From Haloarcula sp. CBA1127 (GTDB lineage Archaea; Halobacteriota; Halobacteria; Halobacteriales; Haloarculaceae), in contig NZ_BCNB01000006.1 of the NCBI RefSeq assembly GCF_001485575.1, positions 2,356,001 through 2,420,000 on the forward strand: a stretch of DNA of 64,000 nt. The letters are read 5' to 3'. The first letter of the stretch is position 1; every line of letters starts with the position of its first letter. Shown piece by piece: positions 8,519 through 17,961 of this stretch. The notes under the pieces are model-generated. The model did no database searches and was not told the origin of the DNA. It saw only the letters and a program-made list of their open reading frames with translations. The position numbers and the translations under genes were made by a program.

Positions 8519-9453
8519 GGACGACGCCGGCCGGGACCGCCCGGTCCACCGGGTCCGCCTGGGCCGCCGCCACCGCCGAACTGTATCTGGCCAGGCATCC
8601 GGGTCTGCCCCTTGATTCTCTGGCCGTACCAGAGCCCGATGACGAGGCCGATGAGGTGAGCGAGGTGGGCGATATTGCCGCCGAGCAGTCCTGCGCCTCC
8701 AATGCTAAACGTCCCAGCGATGCTCAGAAGGAAGTAGAAGCCAGTGATGGCCCAGATTGGTACCGGGATCAGGAAGTACAGGTAGACGCGCAGATCCGGC
8801 TTCAACACGGTCAGGAATGCCATGATAGCCAGTGCAGCCCCGCTGGCCCCGACGACGCCGTAAGCGGGGCCGCTCAGGAACATCTGGAGACCAACCTGAC
8901 CGAGGCCCGCCAGCGCACCGGATACGAGGAAGAAGATCGCGAACTTCTTCGACCCGATCTGCTGCTCGACGATCCGGCCGAAGAAGTAGATGATAATCCC
9001 GTTCCCGAAGATATGGAACAGACCCCCTCGTGCATGAGAGAATATTGATGTAAACCAGGTCCAGACGTACTCAGGGTTGTTTGGGTGGAGGACGAACAGC
9101 GCTTGGTGGACCTGCTCGCCAAACGCGAGCGTTACGACGTGTTGTGAGATAAAGACGATACCCATAATCGCCAGGAACAGGTACGTGACGTTCCCCCGGA
9201 AGTACGCCAGCGGCCCGCCGGGCCCGGTGTCGATACCGAACCGGTCGGCGACACCGCCGCTCCCGGAGGTCTGGCCAGTATCTACACTCTCGTCGAACCC
9301 GCTGTCGAACACGCCGCCCGGATCGCTCCAGTTGTCCAGTCCGGGGCAATCGTGGGCCTCGGGAAGCCGGTGTTCCGCACAGTAGGTTCCCCCACAGTGC
9401 CCACACTGGTACGGCATGTTCTCCTGCTTTCCACAGGCATCGCACTCCGACAT
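8515..9453 (-). CDS. Rhomboid intramembrane serine protease with N-terminal AN1 zinc finger
   Basis: 312 residues. The first 38 form an AN1-type zinc finger (C-x2-C-x9-C-x2-C-x4-C-x2-H-x5-H-x-C). Six membrane helices follow, with rhomboid residues HxxxN (HIFGN), the catalytic GASGA serine motif and the partner His in AHLAHLIGLVIG. The tail is a collagen-like run of G-G-P units ending in RRRP. Rhomboids cleave membrane helices within the bilayer. The AN1 finger suggests recognition of a protein partner on the cytoplasmic side. It is upstream of and overlaps endonuclease V. Confidence 0.92.
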   Translation of the reverse strand: MSECDACGKQENMPYQCGHCGGTYCAEHRLPEAHDCPGLDNWSDPGGVFDSGFDESVDTGQTSGSGGVADRFGIDTGPGGPLAYFRGNVTYLFLAIMGIVFISQHVVTLAFGEQVHQALFVLHPNNPEYVWTWFTSIFSHARGGLFHIFGNGIIIYFFGRIVEQQIGSKKFAIFFLVSGALAGLGQVGLQMFLSGPAYGVVGASGAALAIMAFLTVLKPDLRVYLYFLIPVPIWAITGFYFLLSIAGTFSIGGAGLLGGNIAHLAHLIGLVIGLWYGQRIKGQTRMPGQIQFGGGGGPGGPGGPGGPGRRRP

Positions 9454-9584
9454 TGTACTACGATACGTGTGGGCGGTGGAAAGGGATTGTGCTTACAGTG
9501 GGCCAGCCACTGGCAGACCGCTATGATACTGCGATGTCTGAGCTAGTAGTATCAAAAGGCGGCACACAGCAGCCAAACGGCGAC

Positions 9585-10529
9585 TCACTCGCCAGCGTCG
9601 GGGTTGCTTTCAGCGTCTCGGAGCACACCGATCCACGCCGGTTCGCCATCGTACTCAATGGACCCGCCGGACACCTCGATGGTACGCGTTTCCCCGTCGG
9701 CCTGTCGGCCCTCAAACTCCGAATGGAACGTTTCGAGCTCGTCTGAGTCCGCTGCTCGGAGTGACTCGGGAAGTCGGTCGCCGTCGCCCTTTGCCGTGAG
9801 GAGAGCCGGGGATTCGTCGATGAGATCACTCTGGTCATAGCCGAAAATGTTGGCCAGCTTCTGGTTCACGTAGACAAACGCCCCGTCCTGAATGATACAG
9901 ACGCCCGCGAGCTCCTGTTCGACGAGCCGTTGGTACCACGAAAGGGCGTTCCAGAACCGCTGCTCGGTACGATGTTGCTCAACGGCATTCTCGATTCGGT
10001 TGGCGAGAACATCGTATGTGTCTGACCGGCCTCCCTTCTGCATATAGTCGGTAACGCCCGACGCGATTGCCTCGCTCGCAATTTCCTCGCTGCCCTTGCC
10101 AGTGAACAGAATAAATGGGATATCCTGATACTGCTCGCGGACGAGTTCCAGAAACTCCAGCCCATCAGTGTTCGGCATATCGTAGTCGCTGACGACACAG
10201 TCGACCTGCTCGGTCCGGAGGAAATCAAGCGCGGCGACGGCGCTGGTCTTGGTCACGACATTGAAGTCGTCGTTGATGCGTTCGAGGTACACTTCGACTA
10301 GCTCACCAACCTGTGGATCGTCGTCGACGTGCAACACGGTACACTGCTGGGACTGCTCGACCTTTGCCAGCGGAATCGGGACCTCTGTCCGCATTTCATC
10401 GCGTCGGTCAACTGATTCAGTTCGGAGAAGTGGTGTATGTCGCGTTGCCGCGCGTCGACTACCGCTGATGGCTGCGCTGGAGAGTTCCACTGTCTTGTCT
10501 CCGAGTCGCCACTGTTCCTCAGAAGCCAT
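9585..10529 (-). CDS. Response regulator receiver plus PAS domain, no output domain
   Basis: 314 residues. A receiver domain (about 45-165) shows the acidic pocket HVDDDP, phospho-acceptor Asp in VVSDYDMPNTDG, the switch Thr in FTGKG and the Lys in DYMQKGG. A PAS domain follows (about 185-305, with GVCIIQDGAFVYVNQKLANI and the closing WIGVLRD). No DNA-binding or kinase domain follows. Such orphan receiver-PAS proteins are common in haloarchaea and work with separate histidine kinases. The ATG at 10529 is chosen; a start at 10559 would add ten residues. Confidence 0.85.
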   Translation of the reverse strand: MASEEQWRLGDKTVELSSAAISGSRRAATRHTPLLRTESVDRRDEMRTEVPIPLAKVEQSQQCTVLHVDDDPQVGELVEVYLERINDDFNVVTKTSAVAALDFLRTEQVDCVVSDYDMPNTDGLEFLELVREQYQDIPFILFTGKGSEEIASEAIASGVTDYMQKGGRSDTYDVLANRIENAVEQHRTEQRFWNALSWYQRLVEQELAGVCIIQDGAFVYVNQKLANIFGYDQSDLIDESPALLTAKGDGDRLPESLRAADSDELETFHSEFEGRQADGETRTIEVSGGSIEYDGEPAWIGVLRDAESNPDAGE

Positions 10530-10940
10530 CTTTCCCCCCGGTGCTGCCGACAAAGCCACCAGTGATCATCAATTGCATCAAGAAAGTAGCGACCGTTGTA
10601 TACATCGACCACCCTACGTCCGACAACCGAAGCGAGCCAGTGGGACGTCTATATTTCGGATGGTTATCAGTTAATTCCCACTCATACATTAATACACAAC
10701 CCTGATTATCAGTTACATACCTGCCTACTAAACGTTACTGATGGGGGGGGGGTATCGCTGGCGTTTTCTCATCCGTACATACGAGCCGCGCGTGTAATTT
10801 TTCCACTAGACACGCGATTTAAGCCTTGCATAAGTTGATTTCTAGATTTATCTTTTAATTCTATGCTTAATACAATATATAATATGTAGGTACTTTTCAA
10901 ATAAATTTAATTATCTCCCTGCCATCATCCAAATTGTATC
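10530..10940. promoter_or_regulatory. AT-rich intergenic island between the response regulator and the membrane peptide
   Basis: About 410 bases with no credible gene. They contain a perfect 10-base direct repeat TTATCAGTTA at 10664-10673 and 10706-10715 (42 bases apart, four helical turns) and a run of ten G at 10743-10752. A very AT-rich stretch from about 10835 to 10940 includes TATA-like elements at 10877-10884 and 10899-10907. The last box suits a short-leader transcript of the 44-residue peptide gene. The base composition differs sharply from its surroundings. Confidence 0.55.
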
Positions 10941-11075
10941 ATGTCAGATACCACAATGCGCGAATACCTCGCAGAGCACCCAAAAATGGCCGGCGCACTC
11001 TTCACCCTCCTGATGCTACTGTCACAGGCAGGGACTGCAGCAGCAGCTAACAACAGTTCGTACATCGGTCCCTAA
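10941..11075 (+). CDS. 44-residue single-helix membrane peptide (DUF7503-like)
   Basis: Reads MSDTTMREYLAEHPKM, then a hydrophobic helix (about residues 17-36, with two Leu-Leu pairs and an Ala-rich end), then a short polar tail ending in SYIGP. An acidic amphipathic N-terminus followed by one membrane helix is typical of a haloarchaeal micro-protein family that I recall as DUF7503. It begins after an AT-rich promoter region and runs towards the CHAT gene, with 70 bases between the two stops. Function unknown; substrate, antitoxin or pore-forming partner of the CHAT protein are possibilities, all inference. Confidence 0.7.
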   Translation: MSDTTMREYLAEHPKMAGALFTLLMLLSQAGTAAAANNSSYIGP

Positions 11076-11145
11076 TTTCAGAGGGAATAAAAGACGATTC
11101 AGTTTAGCCAACAGAGTTTCGACTGAGAGTTATAGTACTCTTTTC

Positions 11146-13230
11146 TCAGGTGACCTCTGTTAAATCAATAGACCTGCTCCAATGCAGTTCGTCCTCAACC
11201 TGCACAGGGACTTCCTGTTTAAGAAGGAAATCCTCCATTTCTGTCTTATTGAGTATAAGTGGACCAATCTTGCCGGATGACAGGTGATGATAAGAATGGT
11301 TTTCTATTAGAGGCATAGTAATTGTCCCTAATCCGTCGACATCAGTGGGATACATGTTGATGTATAGCTCGAACTGCGCCTCACGAGGGCTTATTTCCAG
11401 CATATTTGGCGTTCCTCCCTCTGACTGCGTCACAGTAACACCGCCGTCACCGACAACAATGTACTGCCCACCGAGAATGCTCTCACCGCGTGCGATACTA
11501 AGCGCCGCCCGGAGTGGGAACCCACAGTTCAACAGTCGGGCAACTGCCTCGCCGATGCGAACCGCGCCGTCGTTCAGGACTTCGTTGAGCGTGACGATGC
11601 CGGCGATGGCACCCTTTTCGACGAGGGCGAGGCCCTGATTGTACGAGTTACAGGCGTTCAACAGGAACGTGTCGATGCCGATTGAATCGACCGTCGTCAC
11701 GTCAAGTTTGCCGTCGGAGCAGACGAAGCCGTCGTGTTCGGTGTGGCCGATATAGTGGAAGAACTCCGCGTCGGTCGTGAGGACCGTTCTGAGTTCTGCC
11801 GTCGTCAGGTTGTCGTGGACCGTGACATCAAACGGCAGGTCGTCGCGGGTGCCGTACACTTCGTCGACGAGCTGTCGTTCCTCGTCCATCCGAGCGTCGT
11901 TCTGGACGACGCGAAACGTAATATCCTCGGCGTTCGTATCGCGGTCGAGTCGGTGTTCAAACGCCGCTTTGGTCAGCTTGCTCGCACCGATGGGGATGCT
12001 GTCCCCGATCCAGGCCTGTTCGAGTGAGTCGTGGGCCTGTGGCTCGACGTAGTCCGTCTCGGCTGTGGCGGTGCCAGCGTCGGAGCTCGCGGCACGAGTG
12101 ATGACATCGTCGCGGGTGAACTCGGCCTCGGCCTCCGCCGGAACGCTCGCCTGGTTCAGCCGCTGTTGCTGGTGCGTTCGGACGATAGCGAGGTCATCGA
12201 CGACGTACGGGAGCTGTTCCGCGTTCGCCGGCACCGGGTCGATGTGCGTTGTCAGCCGCCACTTCGGGATGTGGTCCTCAATAACGTCGTACGGGACCTG
12301 CAGATAGGTGGCGACCTGCTCCGCTAGCGGTTGCTGGTACAGCGACTGGAAGTCGAGGTCGACGTAGGGCTCGATAGCTGCTCGCTCGTGCAAGTCGATC
12401 TGGTGGAACCCCTCAGTGCGTGTGACACAATCGAGGAAGAACAGCCGTTTGAGCGTCCGCCCGACCTCGGATTCGAAGCCTCGTGCGGTGTCGAGTGAGT
12501 ACGTGAATCCGCTGTCGGTTACGAGTCGTGGCTCAGATGCGGGAGCAAGTGAGGCTCCGAGGTAGTACGAAAGCGGCGCGGCGACGAAGATAGACGCGAG
12601 ATCGGGCGGGAGTTCGAGCGTGACACCGGTATCCGGACTGTCGATCTCCCCCGGGATGTCCAGCGTATCACCGATCTCAAGTGCTGGCGGGTGGCCGCGA
12701 AGTGTCGGATAGGAGCGCTCCGGATCGTGGGCCTTGAGCGCCGACCCAAAGGTTTCGACCGCGGCCATTACGTCCGCCGGTTGCTCAGTCGTCGTGACCG
12801 TGGCCGCCGGGCGGTCGTGCTGTGAGCGAGCGCCGATGAGCAGATCGGTCGGACTGTCGAACTCGATTCGAGTCCGGTCTGAGTCGACGGTGACCTCTAC
12901 CGCGGTGTCCTCGACCCGCATATACGTCTTGATCTGCGTCAGCGGGTCTAGCACGTAGTCATCCGCCGGCAGCGTCTCCGACTCGAACTGGGCAACCTCG
13001 GCGGCTATCGCTCCGTCGTCGTCACGGACGTACACCATGACCACCGTCGGTAGTTCGATAGCGCGCGTCCGTATCCGGACAGCGTCCCCGACGGGATACT
13101 GAAACACGTCGGTCTCCGCCTCTCTGAGGGCGATTGGGGTCGGCGTGTGTATCCGGTAGCGCTGGCGCTCGATCTGATCAATAACCGCAAGTCCAGGGCA
13201 GTCGTCAAGCGGTTCGAACGTTAGAGTCAT
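11146..13230 (-). CDS. CHAT-domain (caspase-like) protein
   Basis: 694 residues. The C-terminal part carries a CHAT cysteine-peptidase fold. The catalytic His is in HYIGHTEHDG (His496) and the catalytic Cys is in LLNACNSY (Cys527), followed by GAIAGIVTL, normal for the family. The N-terminal about 450 residues are beta-rich and acidic and match no domain I recognise; they may be a sensor. A further about 90 residues follow the protease core. The ATG at 13230 (MTLTFEPLDD) is preferred over an upstream start at 13266. Bacterial CHAT proteins are often effector proteases in immunity or cell death. No TPR domain or gasdermin gene is adjacent. Confidence 0.8.
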   Translation of the reverse strand: MTLTFEPLDDCPGLAVIDQIERQRYRIHTPTPIALREAETDVFQYPVGDAVRIRTRAIELPTVVMVYVRDDDGAIAAEVAQFESETLPADDYVLDPLTQIKTYMRVEDTAVEVTVDSDRTRIEFDSPTDLLIGARSQHDRPAATVTTTEQPADVMAAVETFGSALKAHDPERSYPTLRGHPPALEIGDTLDIPGEIDSPDTGVTLELPPDLASIFVAAPLSYYLGASLAPASEPRLVTDSGFTYSLDTARGFESEVGRTLKRLFFLDCVTRTEGFHQIDLHERAAIEPYVDLDFQSLYQQPLAEQVATYLQVPYDVIEDHIPKWRLTTHIDPVPANAEQLPYVVDDLAIVRTHQQQRLNQASVPAEAEAEFTRDDVITRAASSDAGTATAETDYVEPQAHDSLEQAWIGDSIPIGASKLTKAAFEHRLDRDTNAEDITFRVVQNDARMDEERQLVDEVYGTRDDLPFDVTVHDNLTTAELRTVLTTDAEFFHYIGHTEHDGFVCSDGKLDVTTVDSIGIDTFLLNACNSYNQGLALVEKGAIAGIVTLNEVLNDGAVRIGEAVARLLNCGFPLRAALSIARGESILGGQYIVVGDGGVTVTQSEGGTPNMLEISPREAQFELYINMYPTDVDGLGTITMPLIENHSYHHLSSGKIGPLILNKTEMEDFLLKQEVPVQVEDELHWSRSIDLTEVT

Positions 13231-13455
13231 GTAATAAGCGAGGGGGACAGTATTACTCTCGTACAATGAGAACGGCAGAAACCATCAAAAAGATATCGCC
13301 GACTTCGTTCTCAATCAGTCGGGGCCGCTCACGAGGGTCGCCTGAAGCAGGGCGTTGAACGGGTACACGTAGGTGGCGCGACACAGGCACCGCCGTGCAA
13401 ACCTCGGTGACCGATGGGCGAAGCGGGTAAGGGCAACCCGGTCTAACATCTGGTA

Positions 13456-13908
13456 GTGAAAGAGTTCGAGCGCAAACAGTTGCTGGAGCGCATCGAACGC
13501 GACAGCGCGACCGTCGGTGCAAACATTCCCGATGAAATCACCGTGCAGGGCGAGGGGATCGAACTCCAGTCGTTCGTCTTCGAAATCAAGCGTCGGGAGA
13601 CAATTCCGCGGGGCGAGCGCGAGCGCGTCGAGCAAGCGAAAAAGAACCTGCGGCGCGAGCGTCTCCAGCGCAAACAACGGATTGAGGACAACGAAGTGAG
13701 CTACGAGCGCGGCGAGGAACTTGCCACGGCCATTATCGGCATCGACCGGGCGCTCAACGCCCTCGAACAGCTCGGTGCGGCCAACATCGAGCAGGAAGCG
13801 CAGGCACAGGAGACGGCTGACAGGAAACGCTGGATGAAGTTCCTGCAGAAAGCGCTTGGACACGAGGACGCGGACTCCGGCACGGGTCGTGCCGGACGGA
13901 GCTACTAA
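13456..13908 (+). CDS. Haloarchaeal conserved protein, DUF5788 family
   Basis: 150 residues starting at GTG 13456. The sequence is highly charged and mostly helical (KKNLRRERLQRKQRIEDNEVSYERGEELATAIIGIDRALNALEQLG), which suggests a coiled coil or nucleic-acid-associated protein. It ends one base before the PolX ATG, so the two are almost certainly one transcript. This is consistent with a link to DNA repair, though no function is known. The DUF assignment is from memory of haloarchaeal annotation. Confidence 0.8.
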   Translation: MKEFERKQLLERIERDSATVGANIPDEITVQGEGIELQSFVFEIKRRETIPRGERERVEQAKKNLRRERLQRKQRIEDNEVSYERGEELATAIIGIDRALNALEQLGAANIEQEAQAQETADRKRWMKFLQKALGHEDADSGTGRAGRSY

Positions 13909-13909
13909 T

Positions 13910-15646
13910 ATGAGCCGGAACGACGAAATCGCAACACTGCTCGAAGAGTTCGCCGACCTGTTGGACGCTAAAGGCGTCGAGTACAAGCCCCGGGCCTACC
14001 GCCGGGCGGCCGAGAACATCAGGGACTTCCCCGGCGCAATCGAGGGGCTGGCCGCCGAGGGCGAGGATAGCGTCGGTGAAATAGACGCCGTCGGCGACGC
14101 CATTTCTTCGAAGGTGGTCGAATACGTCGAGACCGGCGAAATCGAGGAGCTAACCGAACTCCGCGAGGAGCTTCCCGTCGAGATGGACGCACTCACAGCG
14201 GTCGAGGGCGTGGGGCCGAAATCCGTTGGCTCGCTGCACGAGGCGCTGGGCATCACCACCCTTGATGAACTGGAAGCCGCCGCCGAGGCCGGCGAGATAC
14301 AGGCGGTGTCGGGCTTCGGTGCAAAGACGGAGCAGAACATCCTCGACAACATCGACTTCGCTCGTGAGGCCCACGAGCGGTCGCTGCTCGGCGAGGCCCG
14401 GCCGTACGGTGACCGGATTCGGAGTTACATGGCCGCCGGTGACGCCGTGACCGAGTGCGCGCTCGGCGGCTCGATTCGCCGCTGGCGGCCGACTATCGGC
14501 GACGTGGACGTGCTCGTCGGGAGTACCGACCCCGAGGCCGTCGTCGAGTGGTTCACTGACTGGGACGGGCTCGACCGGGTTATCGAGTCCGGCGAGACGA
14601 AAGCGAGCGCCTACGCGGACGACGTGCGGGTCGACCTTCGAATCGTCGACCCATCGGAGTTCGGTGCGGCGCTGCAGTATTTCACCGGGAGCAAGGACCA
14701 CAACGTGGCGGTCCGCAACCGCGCGATCGAGCAGGACCTGAAAGTCAACGAGTACGGTGTTTTCGATGTCGAGGGCGTCGAAGACGATGACCAGCGGGCT
14801 GGCGAACTGGTGGCCAGCGAAACCGAGGAAGCGGTGTACGACGCCCTAGGCATGGACTGGGTCCCGCCGGAACTCCGCGAAAACCGCGGCGAAGTCGAGG
14901 CTGCCGCGGACGGGTCGCTGCCTGACCTCCTCGCCGAAGGCGAGGTCCGTGGTGACCTCCATACCCACACGAACTGGTCGGACGGCAGCAACAGTATCAC
15001 GGAGATGGTTGAGGGTGCCGCCGACTTCGGCCACGACTACCTCGCCGTCACGGACCACGCGACGGGGCCGGGGATGGTCGGCGGCGTCGGCGTCCCGGAC
15101 GAGAGGCTCCGCGAGCAGATCAGCGAAGTCGAATCGGTCGCCGCAGACGCCGACATCGACGTATTCACCGGCGTTGAAGCGAACATCGCAGCGGACGGCA
15201 GCATCTCGGTCGCCGACGACCTGCTGGCAGAGCTGGATATCGTGGTCGCCTCGCCACACGCCGCGCTGGACGGGGACGGCACAGACCGCCTTGTCGCGGC
15301 CGCACAGCACCCCGAGGTAAACGTCATCGGCCACCCGACGGGGCGCTATCTGAACCGTCGAGAAGGGCTGGACGTGGATGTGGAGCAGCTCGCATCTGTC
15401 GCTGCCGACAACGACACGGCGCTGGAAATAAACGCCAACCCCGCCCGGCTAGACCTCGGTGGCGGCGCGGTCAAGCAGTCCATCGAGGCCGGGGCGACAA
15501 TCGCCATCAACACGGACGCACATAGCCCGGGTAACTTCGAACTCCTGCGCTACGGCGTCCACACGGCGCGTCGAGGGTGGGCCGAGACGGACAACGTACT
15601 GAACACCCGCGACGCCGAGGGCCTCCAAGAGTTCCTCGATGCCTGA
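13910..15646 (+). CDS. polX: DNA polymerase X family with PHP domain
   Basis: Base-excision repair polymerase with an associated exonuclease or phosphatase domain. The 578-residue protein has an N-terminal helix-hairpin-helix part (EGVGPKSV), the nucleotidyltransferase palm with [18 protein letters not shown], and the third Asp in VRVDLRIV. The C-terminal PHP metal site begins at His351 (HTHTNWSDG) and continues through VTDHA and NTDAHSP. Length matches bacterial and archaeal PolX. ATG 13910 starts one base after the DUF5788 stop, and the gene end overlaps the Mut7-C gene by eight bases. Confidence 0.95.
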   Translation: MSRNDEIATLLEEFADLLDAKGVEYKPRAYRRAAENIRDFPGAIEGLAAEGEDSVGEIDAVGDAISSKVVEYVETGEIEELTELREELPVEMDALTAVEGVGPKSVGSLHEALGITTLDELEAAAEAGEIQAVSGFGAKTEQNILDNIDFAREAHERSLLGEARPYGDRIRSYMAAGDAVTECALGGSIRRWRPTIGDVDVLVGSTDPEAVVEWFTDWDGLDRVIESGETKASAYADDVRVDLRIVDPSEFGAALQYFTGSKDHNVAVRNRAIEQDLKVNEYGVFDVEGVEDDDQRAGELVASETEEAVYDALGMDWVPPELRENRGEVEAAADGSLPDLLAEGEVRGDLHTHTNWSDGSNSITEMVEGAADFGHDYLAVTDHATGPGMVGGVGVPDERLREQISEVESVAADADIDVFTGVEANIAADGSISVADDLLAELDIVVASPHAALDGDGTDRLVAAAQHPEVNVIGHPTGRYLNRREGLDVDVEQLASVAADNDTALEINANPARLDLGGGAVKQSIEAGATIAINTDAHSPGNFELLRYGVHTARRGWAETDNVLNTRDAEGLQEFLDA

Positions 15647-16103
15647 GAACACACCCAGCGACCGGCTCGCGCTCGATGCGATGCTCGGCAAACTCGCCAC
15701 CTATCTGCGGATGTGTGGCTACGACACGGCCTACGCGCTGGACCGGGACGCCGAGGCTGATGACGACCTCCTCGCTATAGCGGAACATGAGGACCGACTG
15801 GTGATTACTCGGGACAGCGACCTCGCCGCCCGCGCATCCGAGAGCGTGCTCCTCAGTGAGCGAGAGATTGCGGACCAGTTGCGAGAACTCGCCGACGCCG
15901 GCTTCCGCCTCTCGCTGGCTCCCGAGCCGGGCTACTGTGGCGTCTGCAACGGGCCGGTCGAGGCGGTCGACCCGGTAGAACCGACGCCGGAGTACGCACC
16001 GAGTGCAGGTGACGAGCGGGTCTGGCGCTGTACGGACTGTGGGCAGCACTTCTGGAAAGGGAGCCATTGGGCGTCAGTCAAAGCGACGCTGGAAGACCTA
16101 TAG
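15639..16103 (+). CDS. Mut7-C RNase-fold protein with zinc ribbon
   Basis: 154 residues. The first about 80 form a PIN-like Mut7-C domain (MLGKLATYLRMCGYDTAY, with Asp in LVITRDSDLA). A zinc ribbon follows, with CGVC near residue 102 and CTDCG near residue 130. Mut7-C proteins are predicted RNases. The start overlaps the polX stop, so it is coupled to the repair polymerase; whether the functions are linked is unknown. The usual haloarchaeal length is seen. Confidence 0.88.
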   Translation: MPENTPSDRLALDAMLGKLATYLRMCGYDTAYALDRDAEADDDLLAIAEHEDRLVITRDSDLAARASESVLLSEREIADQLRELADAGFRLSLAPEPGYCGVCNGPVEAVDPVEPTPEYAPSAGDERVWRCTDCGQHFWKGSHWASVKATLEDL

Positions 16104-16127
16104 AAGACAGACAGTTAGCGGGCGTCG

Positions 16128-17147
16128 CTACAGTTCTTCAGCGACAGCGACGGCCTCGTCGGTCGTCCCCTCGACAACCACGCCGGTCGTGACATCATCC
16201 TCGGTCCAGTAGACCACAGCCCTGTCGTCACGTTCGATTGCGGTCGCGTTCTGGCCGTTCACTTGCACCGCTGTCCCGTTCTCCGCATCGTCCAGATAGC
16301 TCGATGCGCCGGTCGCGGTCAGAACCGTCACGTTCTCGCCATCAGCGTCGTACTGCTGAGCGACGGCCGTACTCTCGGGCCGGCTGATGTACCGGGCTTC
16401 TTCGAAGGTCCCGTTCTCGTACTCTGGCAGGTCCAGGTCCGTCGCGGACTGTGCTGCGTCGTAGGTGTCGTACGTTTCGACGGTTGTAACGGCCACCCGG
16501 TCGGCTGGCGGGGCGAACTGGCTGTCGTCGATGCTGACGTTGAAGTTCGTCTCCTCGACGGTGAGTTCCGTCCGGTTCGTCCCGTCGTCAGTGGTCATCT
16601 TGTGGACGCGGTAGTCCTCAGTATTGACCCACAGCGTCGTATTCGGCGCGTCGATGCTCTCGTTGGTCGGTTCGAGGTCGAGAACGTACGTCGATTCGCC
16701 GTTGACCTCCTCAGTCCCCCGGAGCGTCGCAGTGACGTTCTCCTCGGGAACCGGGTCGGCGGTGTCATTCATCGCCACGGACTCCTCGGTCAGTTCGCGG
16801 GCATACGACTGGTTCTCGCCGACCGCCCAGACGACGGTCCCGTTCGTCCCCATCTCGTAGGACCGGTTCTCACTCGTGACGGCGGCCCACGTTTTGTTCG
16901 GTTCAGCGGCGGCGTACTCCACCGCCGCAGTCTTCGACGCCGAGTCGTTCGTAACGGTCACTGTCGCGGTCCCGGTAATCGTCTCGGCCGCGTCGTAGCG
17001 CTGCTCGGTCTCGTCGAGCACGTCGTCGCCGGATGGCTGCCCCATCTGCTCGAAGCCGGAAACGCCGGCGACTGCCCCCACAGCCAGCAGTCCGATGGTG
17101 ACAAACACAGCGACGATAGCCAGTCTCCGTCCGGTATCGGCTGTCAT
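16128..17147 (-). CDS. Secreted or membrane-anchored LolA-like lipoprotein-carrier-fold protein
   Basis: 339 residues. An N-terminal signal or anchor helix (residues 8-30) is followed by an extracellular, Asn-rich, acidic beta-sheet domain with many N-x-T/S sequons. The pattern of paired strands (TVTVTND, YEMGTNGTVVWAVGENQSY, LWVNTEDYRVHKM) fits the LolA/outer-membrane lipoprotein carrier fold. A second small beta domain is at the C-terminus. It is divergent from a MacB-like ABC exporter, 58 bases apart, suggesting a shared role in moving a lipid or lipoprotein. No lipobox Cys is seen. Confidence 0.72.
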   Translation of the reverse strand: MTADTGRRLAIVAVFVTIGLLAVGAVAGVSGFEQMGQPSGDDVLDETEQRYDAAETITGTATVTVTNDSASKTAAVEYAAAEPNKTWAAVTSENRSYEMGTNGTVVWAVGENQSYARELTEESVAMNDTADPVPEENVTATLRGTEEVNGESTYVLDLEPTNESIDAPNTTLWVNTEDYRVHKMTTDDGTNRTELTVEETNFNVSIDDSQFAPPADRVAVTTVETYDTYDAAQSATDLDLPEYENGTFEEARYISRPESTAVAQQYDADGENVTVLTATGASSYLDDAENGTAVQVNGQNATAIERDDRAVVYWTEDDVTTGVVVEGTTDEAVAVAEEL

Positions 17148-17205
17148 TGTCCGAGCTTAGGACTGGAGTGGTAAGTGGGTTGCTCCTGTCACAGCGCGGA
17201 CTACT

Positions 17206-17961
17206 ATGACAGAGGGCGAACCCCTCATTGCCGTCCAGTCCGTACGCGTGGCCGTGAGCGAGTCAGCGAACACGACCGTCCGCGTCGATGGCGTCAGCAA
17301 GCAGTACGACCTCGGCGGGACGGTGACGGCGCTGGACGACGTGAGTTTGGACCTGTCGGCGGGGTCGTACACGGCGGTCATGGGGCCGAGCGGCTCCGGA
17401 AAGAGCACGCTATTGAATCTCATCGGCGGGCTGGACACGCCGTCGTCGGGGCAGGTCGTGGTCAACGGACAGGACGTTTCGGCGGCCAGCGAAGCCGAGC
17501 GGGCCGACATCCGCGGGACCGAGGTCGGCTTTGTCTTCCAGACGTTCAACCTCATGCCGCGGCTGTCCGCGGTGGAGAACGTCGCCCTTCCGCTCGTTTT
17601 CGACGGCTGGGACCGCGCCCGTCGCCGCGAGCGGGCGAGGTCGCTCCTCTCTGAGGTTGGACTCGGCGACCGCACCGACCACGTCCCCTCGGAACTCAGC
17701 GGCGGCCAGCGCCAGCGGGTCGCCATCGCCCGTGCGCTGTCGACCGACCCGGCGTTGATTCTCGCCGACGAGCCCACCGGCAACGTCGACACGGACACCG
17801 GTGCACAGATACTCGACCTGTTCGATGACCTCCACGCGGCGGGCAACACGTTCCTGCTGGTGACCCACGAGCGGCACGTCGCCGAGCGGGCGGAGCGAAT
17901 CGTCCACGTCGAAGACGGCCACATCCAGTCCGTCGAGGATGTCTCCGGAGGCGAGCACTAA
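17206..17961 (+). CDS. ABC transporter ATPase, MacB/LolD type
   Basis: 251 residues. Walker A GPSGSGKST, Q-loop FQTFNLMP, signature LSGGQRQRVAIARAL, Walker B LILADEPTG (the DEPTGNVD form typical of LolD/MacB ATPases) and H-loop VTHE are all intact. Its TAA shares a base with the ATG of the permease, so the two make one transporter. An unusual N-terminal stretch of about 25 residues precedes the normal domain start, so a downstream GTG is possible. Substrate unknown. Confidence 0.93.
   Translation: MTEGEPLIAVQSVRVAVSESANTTVRVDGVSKQYDLGGTVTALDDVSLDLSAGSYTAVMGPSGSGKSTLLNLIGGLDTPSSGQVVVNGQDVSAASEAERADIRGTEVGFVFQTFNLMPRLSAVENVALPLVFDGWDRARRRERARSLLSEVGLGDRTDHVPSELSGGQRQRVAIARALSTDPALILADEPTGNVDTDTGAQILDLFDDLHAAGNTFLLVTHERHVAERAERIVHVEDGHIQSVEDVSGGEH

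Noticed and set aside
10743..10752. Poly-G run as phase-variation switch of a gene
   Set aside because: No ORF crosses it; at most it would act on a promoter.
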